From: Ovis canadensis
Taxonomy: Eukaryota; Chordata; Mammalia; Artiodactyla; Bovidae
Length of the DNA stretch: 64,000 nucleotides
Reading direction: 5' to 3'
NCBI RefSeq assembly: GCF_042477335.2
Contig: NC_091248.1
Location: forward strand, 118,448,501-118,512,500
Shown here: in pieces, positions 56,285-64,000 of the stretch
Position numbering within the stretch: position 1 is the first letter of the stretch
Layout: every line of letters begins with the position of its first letter
Made by a program: the position numbers and the translations under genes
Notes under the pieces: model-generated
The model's database searches: none
Seen by the model: the letters and a program-made list of their open reading frames with translations, nothing else
What the model was told of the DNA's origin: nothing

Positions 56285-56665
56285 TTCAATCCTTGCTCCT
56301 CTAAGTGTGGACCATGGACCAGTAGCATCAGCCTCACCCAGGGGCCTATTGTTGTTGTTCTGTTGCTAGGTCGTGTCTGACTCTTTGCGAGCCCTTGCAC
56401 TGTAGCTCACCAGATTCCTCTGTCCAATTTCCCAGGCAAGAACACTGGAGTGGGTTGCCATTTCCTCCTCCAGGAGATCTTCTGGGACCAGGTATCGAAC
56501 CTAAGTCTCTTGCATTGGCAGGCAGATTCTTAACCACTGAGCCACCAGGGATGGGGCTTGTTAGAAATGCAAAATTCCTGGCCCCACCCCAGATCTATTG
56601 GACCAGAATCTGCATTTTAACCAGCTCTCCAGATGATTCTTAATCAGAAGCATTTTAAAATTTGA
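56285..56665 (+). mobile_element. MER5A-like hAT fossil, host of a Bov-tA
   Basis: Left 'gtggaccatggaccagtagc' and 'atcagcctcacccagg', right 'gttagaaatgcaaaattcct', 'ggaccagaatctgcatttta' and the closing 'aaaatttgaaaagcac'. Confidence 0.72.
56351..56552 (-). mobile_element. Bov-tA SINE inside MER5A-like element
   Basis: 'tgttgttctgttgctaggtc' to 'ctgagccaccagggat'. Flanks 'ggggcctatt' and 'ggggcttgtt' are a likely diverged duplication. Confidence 0.87.
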
Positions 56666-56669
56666 AAAG

Positions 56670-57090
56670 CACTCTCAAGAAATTACCAATATCTTGCTAA
56701 TATTATGTCTGTAACCTTCCAGAAAATAATGAAAGAGCAGTAAATGTGAGCTTTCTTCCATTTCCCTTTTAAAACCCAGAGGACCACCAGGGGTGCTTTG
56801 AGGAAAAAAGGAGAGTAGGAACAGCCCAGAAGAGGAGAAACTTAGAGAAAGAAGAAGGAAAAAAAGGAAAAGCAAAGAGAGAAGGGGGGCAATGGGCAGT
56901 GAGGGCCCAGGGTCTCTGTACTCCCTCCACGGGAGCTCCACACCTAAGAGCTGCAGATCCCACCTTCATGGCCCTCTCTAGCCATGTGCTGCCTCCTGTG
57001 TTTACCTATTTAATGGTTTTTAAAATTGGCTCACTTTCAAACTCTGATTCTTTTTGAGAAGAAAATTCCTATCTTGGGGTTTATGTGTTT
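56670..57090. other. unassigned, with a purine-rich tract
   Basis: 56800-56890 is strongly A/G on the plus strand. No gene recognised. Confidence 0.45.
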
Positions 57091-57095
57091 GTTAT

Positions 57096-57692
57096 GTTTT
57101 ATTTTCTTGGGCTCCAAAGTCACTGCAGATGGTGACTGCAGGCTTGAAATTTAAAGACACTTGCTCCTTGGAAGAAAAGCTATGACCAACCTAGACAGCA
57201 TATTAAAAAGCAGAGACATTACTTTGCCAACAAAGGTCCGTCTAGTCTAAGCTATGGTTTTTCCAGTAGTCATGTATGGATGTGAGAGTTGGACTATAAA
57301 GAAAGCTGAGCACGATGAATTGATGCTTTTGAACTGTGGTGTTGGAGAAGACTCTTGAGAGTCTCTTGGACTGCAAGGAGATCCAACCAGTTAATCCTAA
57401 AGGAGATCAGTCCTGAGTGTTCATTGGAAGGACTGATGATAAAGCTGAAACTACAATACTTTGGCCACCTGATGCAAAGAAATGACTCATTGGAAAAGAC
57501 CCCGACGCTGGGAAAGATTGAAGGCGAGAGAAGGGGTCGAGAGAGGATGAAATGGTTAGATGGCATCACCGACTTGATGGACAAGAATTTGAGCAAGTTC
57601 TGGGTGTTGGTGATGGACAGGGAAGCCTGGAATGCTGCAGTCCATGGGGCTGGAGAGAGTTGGACATGACTGAGTGACTGAGCTGAAGTGAA
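57096..57692 (+). mobile_element. BovB 3' end
   Basis: About 600 bases, from 'tattttcttgggctccaaag' to 'ctgagtgactgagctgaagt'. The open piece 57355-57669 encodes only the BovB C-terminal region. Confidence 0.92.
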
Positions 57693-57694
57693 CT

Positions 57695-57975
57695 GTTTTT
57701 TTCTAATACTCATGAAAAGAGATTCACAGCTATTAACATTTTGTTAGATGTTTGTAAGCCCTTCAGGTGATCCCTAGTGATGATCCGTAGCCACACCTGG
57801 GACCCCTGCCCCAGGGGAATCGTCGTCCCAGTGGTACAGGAAGGCCCCTCAGAGCCCCACAAAGTGTACAGATGTGGGTCCTATGTTCCCATGTTTTTAA
57901 ACTGCACTGCAGGACACAAGATGTTATTGAGGCTAAAAGCAGCAGATTAAACTCCTGCTCATCTGGAACCTGCAA
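57695..57975. other. unassigned stretch
   Basis: No feature recognised. Confidence 0.5.
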
Positions 57976-57977
57976 AA

Positions 57978-58290
57978 TTACTGGTTCCCAACCTTTCTGG
58001 CATGAGGGACTGGTTTTCTGGAAGACAGTTTTTCCATCAACGGGCAGGGTAGTGGGGAGGGCAGAGAAGGGCTGGGGTGGGGGGTGGCGGGCAGGGAATG
58101 GTTTCGGGATGGTTCAAGTGCATTATATCCATTATGCCCTGCTGATCTGACAGGAGGCAGAGCTCAGGTGCTAATACAAGTGATGGAGAGTGGCTGTAAA
58201 TACAGATGAAGCTCTGCTCACTTGCCCACTGCTCACCTCCTACTGGGTGGCCCATTTCCTGGGCCTGGGGACTGGGGACCCCTGAGCTAG
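57978..58290 (+). mobile_element. hAT-Charlie (MER1-like) non-autonomous element
   Basis: Both ends are present: 'tggttcccaacctttctggc' and 'ctggggactggggacccctg'. The interior keeps 'gctgatctgacaggaggcag' and 'ctgtaaatacagatgaagct'. Related copy at 3895-4085. Confidence 0.7.
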
Positions 58291-58294
58291 ATTC

Positions 58295-60050
58295 TTAAGG
58301 GTACTGGCAAGAACTTGGGATAAAGTCCACAGAGTAACAAGCAGATGCAGACAGTACTCCAGGTGACTCAAGGTGTGTTAGGCCTACTAAACCCCCGCAA
58401 CTAGGCTCAGAGCAAAGATCTGAAACAGCAAGAAGCCCTCACTGGGCTGTGGCCTGGCCTGAAGAAGGCTGGGGGTTGCTGGTCACCTATAAGGTATTAG
58501 CACCCCTTTCCCTCACTGTCTTCACAGAGTTTTCAGCAATTTACAGAACAGACTCTTCCCTGTCTTTTGAGGAAAGGGAGATGAAAAACAAATCAAAGAA
58601 ATAACAACGTGAACACACTGAGCTGCTACGTCTTAAAAGAAACATAGAGAATCCAAAGATAACAACAGAAAAACAATAAATAACCAAGAGGTCGGAAACA
58701 CACACTAGAAAAGGAGGTGGCAATTATTTCCATGTGCAAGTTGGCGGCAGTGCTTAGGAATTTAACAGGTACACATACGTCACAGACGACAGTGTCTTTT
58801 CCACCTCCACTGAGAACACGACATAAGAGGAGCAGACTCAAATCATAGCCAGAGCACAAAGCAACATTGACATGTTGGGGCTATTAGACTCTGATCCAAA
58901 CTAACAAAGGAAATAATGGGCTCACCACAGAAGGCCTTTTTTAACGGATAGTTAAAAAAAAAAAAAAATCCCCTTGGTTCTATTGTGGATTACGTGAGCT
59001 TCTGACAGGATGTCAGGGGTAAGTCTATGGATCCTTTCAATCCAGTTATAAAAAGCTCCTAGGACCTTAGTCCCAGGCTCTTCTAGTGGTACAATTAATT
59101 CTATCTCATTAAATATTGCTTGTGATAAGTGAACCATCAACGGACTCTGAGCCTTTCTGTTATTCATGTTCTTGTGCTTTCAAGAAAAGGGATCTTCTTA
59201 CAGAGGCTGTTGTAAACAGACTTTCTACAAATTGTATATAGTATATTAATTGCACTGGAAGAGGAGGGAGAAATGGGGTTTACTGTAAAACAGAATCTTT
59301 TGTAAATCCGAATTTTAAAGAGCAAGATAGAAGAGCCCACCCACAGTAAAAGAATGAATTAGTCTCAAACACATGACAGAAATTCAGGGCAGCTGGCAGA
59401 TATCCAAGGCACATAAAGTTGTGAGCAGAATGCCTCACCCTGAGGACCCAGGCAATACATGGATGCTCTGAAAATACCACTGTCCACCTTGTTGGGACTG
59501 TGTAATCCACGTGTACACAGGGGTTGGGGCCCCAGCGATCAGTGTCTTACCTCGTGCTCACCTGTCTTTTCATCTCTGCCCAGGGGCCCATGGCAGTTCA
59601 CCTCTAAGCTCCAGACCAGAGCTCAAGTCCACTCTGGCTGTTATCTCCCTGCATCTGGGTCAGGCCAGCCTCCTCCTTCCATCTCCTCCGAAGAGCATCA
59701 ACTCCTTCCTACTCAGGCCTTCCCTGTTCCCCCTGTGAGATGAAAGCAAACAGGCTAAAAATCATTCGTGTCAATCAGATCCAAAATCCAGGTCAAAGAT
59801 GGCTGTGGAGACCCTGAAGGAGCCCAAGGCCCAGCCCTTTCCCCTCCTCCCTCTATTCCTTCCAACGTCCTCTGCAAAGTCACCAACAGCCAGAGGTCTA
59901 CACAGTCGTGAGCATGGAGGAGCCTGCCTGCCTCCACGAAACTCTTCAAGTGAGTATCTGGAACTACACACCAATTACCAGGTATCTTAGTTACTAGAAT
60001 AAAGTTATGTATATTTTATGAACCATGCATTGGCAGGAGAATTCTTTTAC
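58295..60050. other. unassigned, mostly single-copy-looking stretch
   Basis: The longest unexplained run in the last third. Open frames include 58952-59167 minus (discussed in the findings) and overlapping frames at 59459-59990. No transposon or gene recognised. Confidence 0.4.
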
Positions 60051-60051
60051 C

Positions 60052-60262
60052 ACCAGGCTTCCCACATGGCTTGGTGGTGAAGAATCTGCCTGCCAATGAA
60101 GGAGCCACAGGTTCAATCCCTGGGCCAGGAAGATTCCCTGGAGAAGGATATGGCAACCCACTCCAGTATTCTTGCCTGGAGAATCCCATGGATAGAGGGG
60201 CCTGGTGGGCTATAGTCCATGGGGTCGCAAAAGAGTCAGACATGACTTGGTGACTGAACAAG
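60052..60262 (+). mobile_element. Bov-tA SINE
   Basis: 'caggcttcccacatggcttg' to 'cagacatgacttggtgactg'; full length. Confidence 0.9.
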
Positions 60263-60264
60263 AA

Positions 60265-60825
60265 GAACCACCTAACATGGAGGGCTGATGTTATTGCTCT
60301 GGCTCAAAGGCCAGAGTAAGACTGCAGAGTAAACAACAGCACGATGTAATCCTCAGCTGAAAAGTTGGAGGGAATAGCATTTCAGAGGAAGTTTCAAAGG
60401 AAGAACGATTTCTGGGTCAGTTTAACAGGAGAGTCTAAAATAACTGCAGCAGCCAGCTCACAAGATCAACTCTAAACCGTACCATGCCTGTCTGTGTCAG
60501 AGAGGAGGAAACGGACTTTTCTGAGCTGTATCTCAAGTGAATGCTGGTCAGAATTATCCCCAAGAACATTCTGGTGAAAGGATGGACTGGAAGCGTCCAG
60601 ACGTCACTCATCAGTCAAGGCTGCCAAGTGGGAAACGGGTCCGGAAAACGCTTGTCTCGGTTGGGAGAGATAAAGCTAGCAGGGGGAGGGGTACGTTTTG
60701 CTCAGGTCTCGTCATCACCAACATGGTGTCCACCGTGGCCCGCCTGAGGGGCAGCTGGCGACCCAGCAGTAGGACATGCGCTGCTGGGAACTGTCTTCTT
60801 CCTTCTGCTTAGTCTGCCCTGCGCC
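60265..60825. other. unassigned, moderately CpG-rich end
   Basis: 60580-60820 has raised CpG content (for example 'aaacgggtccggaaaacgct'). No gene recognised. Confidence 0.4.
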
Positions 60826-60829
60826 CTTG

Positions 60830-61285
60830 CGGGGGTTGAACTGTGTCTCCCCAACTGCCCCCAAAGACACGCTAGAGTCCTAACCCCTGCTCCCTGAGAA
60901 TGTGGCCTTTCTGGAAATAGGGTCTTTGCAGAGATAATCAAATTATGATGAGGTCACACTCCCTTAGGGGTGTGTCCTAGGGAGTCGGGAATTAGAGCTG
61001 GAGACAGACACACAGAGGGAAGACCACACGAAGAGAGGCGGGGAGAAGGCCACGTGATAACAGAGGCAGAGATTGGAGGGGTGCAATCTGGCAGCCAGGA
61101 ACCCCAAGGATTACCAGCTAGAGGAGGCAAGAAGGATCCTCCCCTGGTGGCCCAGAGAGAAGCTGCTGACACCTCGAGTTCAGACTTGTAAGCCTTCAGA
61201 ATTTCGAGGGAATAAATTTCTGTGGTCTTACGCCCCTGGGTTCGCAGAACGCTGTATAGCAGCCCTGGGAAACTAACACATCCCT
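60830..61285 (+). mobile_element. MLT1-type LTR
   Basis: 'gggttgaactgtgtctcccc' start, 'tttctggaaatagggtcttt' and 'aattatgatgaggtcacact', then the end 'agcagccctgggaaactaac'. Complete length. Confidence 0.8.
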
Positions 61286-61429
61286 GAACTGCTCTGGCGT
61301 CTCATCCCTCCTCATCCACATGGGTACAAGAGCCTGGGGAGAACCTCGTGGAGTCCATAGTCACAGCTCTCCACAGGGAGCTCTCCAGACAAAGACAGTA
61401 TGACGTCTTGGGTTGTGGTTTTTTTTTTT

Positions 61430-61690
61430 TTAAGTTTATTATGGGGGAAAAAAAAAATTCACATTCACAAAAATAGAGCAGTATAATAAACTCCATGTGC
61501 CCATCCTCCAGCATCAACAACGATCCACATTTTGTCCATTTTATTTCATCCAACCCCCACCCAAGGGTATTTTGCATGGAAGGATGCCTGGAGCATTTAA
61601 AAGCAAACTCAACACATCATTCCAGGTCATCTGTAAATGCTTTAGTCTAAACGACTTTAGACACTTTTTTTTTTTGGTCATCTTTGAGTA
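61430..61690 (-). mobile_element. old L1-type fragment
   Basis: 'cacaaaaatagagcagtata', 'gtgcccatcctccagcatca', 'ccacattttgtccattttat' in reversed order of an old L1 3' region. Confidence 0.45.
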
Positions 61691-61724
61691 TTGTGTACTT
61701 TATTAGTTATGTAAAGGGAGTGAA

Positions 61725-62860
61725 TAGCACTTTATGTCTGGGTCCTCTGTTTCTTTTTGTTTACAGTTCAGCGGTTTCCAATATATTCACAGAGTTGTAC
61801 AACCATCACTATGACCCAGTTTTAGAACATTTTCATCACCCCCAAAATAAACCCTGTACCAATAAGCAGTTGCTCCTCACTGCCCCTGCCCTCCAGTTCC
61901 AGACAACTACTAAGCTACTTTCTATCTCTATAGATTTACCTGATGGGAACACTTCATATTAACCTAAATGGAATCATAGTGCAGTATGTAATCTCTTGTG
62001 TCTGACTTGTTTCACTTGGTGTAACATTTACAAGATGCAGCTATGTTACAGATCAATACTATGTTACTTATCAATACTTTGTTCCTTTTTTCTGGCTGAA
62101 TAATATTCCATTGCGTGGATATGCTGCGTTTTGTTCATCCATTCATTAGTTGTTAGAAATCTGGGTTGCTTCCAATCTGGGGCTTTATGAGCCACAACGC
62201 AATGAACACTTGTGTGCAAGTTTTAGTGTGGACGCGTGTTTGTATGTCTCTTGCTGACTGACATAAGAGTAGAATTGCTGGATCCCATGGTGATGCTATT
62301 TTAACATTTCAAGGAACCAGCTGTTTTTCAAAGTGGCTACACCATTTACAAACCTACCAGCAGTGGATGAGGGTTCCAGTTTCTCCATAGATTCTCCAAA
62401 ACTTGCTATTATAATTTTTTTTAATTATTACAGCCATCCTAGTGAGTATGAAGTGGTAGGTATCTTGTAGTTTTGATTTATGTTTTTTCAGTAACTAATG
62501 ATGTTAAACTTTTTCAGGTTCTTGGTACAACTTCTTTGAAGAAATACCTCTTCAGATTCTTTGCCTATTTTTTAATTGGGTTATTGGTCCTTTTACTGTT
62601 GAGTTGTCAGAGCTCTTTATATATTCTGGATGCAATTTCCTTCTCAGATTTATGATTTGCAAATATGTTCTCCCATTCTGTGAGCTTTTTCATATTCTCA
62701 CTGGTGTCCTTTGAAACACAAAGTTTTCAACTTCATGAAGTCCAATGTATTTTTTTCTTTTGTCACTTCTGCTTTATCTAAAAAAAACCATTGCCTTACC
62801 CAGAGATTTATTTCTATATTTTCTACTAAGGGTTTAATGGTTTTAGTGCTTACATTTAGA
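61725..62860 (-). mobile_element. old L1M, about 1.1 kb
   Basis: Reversed L1M 3' region: 'gagttgtacaaccatcacta', 'gaataatattccattgcgtg', 'ccatcctagtgagtatgaag', 'cttcatgaagtccaatgtat'. No open frame. Confidence 0.8.
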
Positions 62861-63011
62861 TGATATCTATTTTTAATTGAAATATAGTTGATTTACAATA
62901 CTATATTAGTTTCAGGTATACATCAAAGTGATTCAGTTATATATATTTTTAAATTTCAGATTGTTTTCCACTATAGGTTATTACAAGATATTAAATATAG
63001 TTGTGTGTGTG

Positions 63012-63147
63012 TACATGCTAAGTCACTTCAGTTGTGTCCAACCTTTGCAACCCTATGGACTGTAGCCCGCCAGGCTCCTCTGTCTATGGGATTCTCCAGG
63101 CAAGAATACTGGAGAGGGTTGCCATGCCCTCCTCCAAGGGATCTTCC
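63012..63147 (-). mobile_element. Bov-A/Bov-tA SINE, partial
   Basis: 'catgctaagtcacttcagtt' to 'tgccatgccctcctccaagg' then directly back into L1 ('cttccctgtgctatacagta'). Confidence 0.82.
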
Positions 63148-63243
63148 CTGTGCTATACAGTAAATCCTTGTTGCTTATCTTTTTTACATATAGTAGTTTA
63201 TATCTGTTAATCTTATATTTCTAATTTATCCCTTTCCTCTTTC

Positions 63244-63598
63244 AGTTCAGTTCAGTCATGTCCAGCTCTTTGCAACCCCATCAACTACAGCACGCCAGGC
63301 TTCCCCGTCCTTCACCAATACCTGGAGCTTGCTCAAATTCATGTCCATCAAGTCAGTGATACCATCCAACCATCTCATCCTCTGCCATCCCCTTCTCCTC
63401 CTGCCTTCAATCTTTCCCAGCATCAGGGTCTTTTCCAATGAGTCAGTTCTTGGCATCGAGTGGCCAAAGTATTGGAGCTTTAGCATCAGTCCTTCCAATG
63501 AATATTCAGAACTCAATTCCTTTAGGATTGACAGGTTTGATCTCCTCAAAGTCCAAGGGACTCTCAGGAGTCTTCTCCAACACCACAGTTCAGAAGCA
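63244..63598 (-). mobile_element. BovB 3' tail with 9-bp target duplication
   Basis: 355 bases, minus strand. Perfect flanks 'tcctctttc' at 63235-63243 and 63599-63607 within the L1. Confidence 0.9.
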
Positions 63599-64000
63599 TC
63601 CTCTTTCCCCTTTGGTAACCATGAATTTGTTTTCTATCTCTGTGACTCTACTTCTGTTTTGTAAATAAGTTCATTTGTATCATCTTTTAAGATTTCACAT
63701 ATATGTGGTGTCATATGATGTTTGTCTTTCTCTGCCTGACTTATTTTATTCAGTAAGATAGTCTCTAGATCCATCCACATTGCTGCAAATGGCATTATTC
63801 CATTCATTTTCATGACTGAGTAGTACTCCACTGTTTAGATAGCCCACACCTTCTTAAACCAATTGCCTGTTCATGGGCACTTGGGTTGTTTCCACGTCTT
63901 GGCTACTATGAATACTGTTATTATAAACACTGGGGTACATGTATATTTTCAAAATAAGAGTCTTCATCTTTTCTGAATAAGTGCTCAGTGGTGGGACTGC

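Larger units (their letters stand above)
62861..64000 (-). mobile_element. artiodactyl L1 3' end, cut by SINE and BovB, runs off window
   Basis: 3'-UTR 'atatagttgatttacaatac' at the low end. The ORF2 C-terminus lies at 63634-63831 ('MEYYSVMKMNGIMPFAAM', 'ISQAEKDKHHM'), and the element continues past 64000. Only the C-terminal tail of ORF2 is visible, with a frame break after it. Confidence 0.85.

Noticed and set aside
1..64000. A novel multi-gene biological system
   Set aside because: No cluster of intact, co-oriented genes exists. The organisation is explained by layered transposon insertions in ruminant non-coding DNA.

Overview
The window is nuclear DNA from a ruminant, most likely a bovid. 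The diagnostic signals are at least fourteen pieces of the BovB (RTE-type) retrotransposon, many Bov-tA/Bov-A SINEs whose body is BovB-derived, cetartiodactyl tRNA-Glu SINEs of the CHR type (short and long forms), and a young bovine-type L1 3' end. The species cannot be fixed by eye. I found no intact protein-coding gene, no true tRNA or rRNA gene and no CRISPR or bacterial-type system. Long frames are either inside transposons or are unrecognised open stretches in GC-rich DNA.

Layout. 1-95 is CpG-dense and may be the fringe of a CpG-island promoter of a gene outside the window. 0.1-15 kb is mostly unassigned DNA with MIR, L2, hAT fossils, two CHR SINEs and a 1.1 kb BovB. 15.2-20.4 kb is a BovB cluster: a 2.55 kb plus-strand copy facing a 1.83 kb minus-strand copy, the latter and a third copy both sitting inside one old L1. 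20.7-25 kb holds MLT1 LTRs and a piggyBac-like DNA transposon fossil with a broken transposase start. 25-37 kb is unassigned DNA with SINEs and L1 3' ends, including a young L1 inside an MLT1 LTR. 37.6-42 kb contains the longest BovB, with its 5' leader and one 363-codon reverse-transcriptase frame. 42-49 kb holds a Tigger-like element, an L1/HAL1 piece, an endogenous-retrovirus integrase remnant and a clean solo LTR with a 4-bp target duplication. 50.9-53.9 kb is BovB plus L1 tails. 54-61 kb is unassigned DNA with SINEs and an MLT1. 61.4-64 kb is L1 on the minus strand, cut by a SINE and a BovB, running off the window.

How the parts relate. There is no pathway to describe. What the sequence records is the order of insertion: MIR, L2, hAT, MLT1 and old L1 are the hosts; CHR, artiodactyl L1, Bov-tA and BovB are inserted into them, often with readable target-site duplications; a solo LTR is younger than the BovB it interrupts. 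Family names are from recognised sequence patterns, not from a database search. Boundaries of repeats are usually good to about 5-20 bases, and exact where a target duplication is given.
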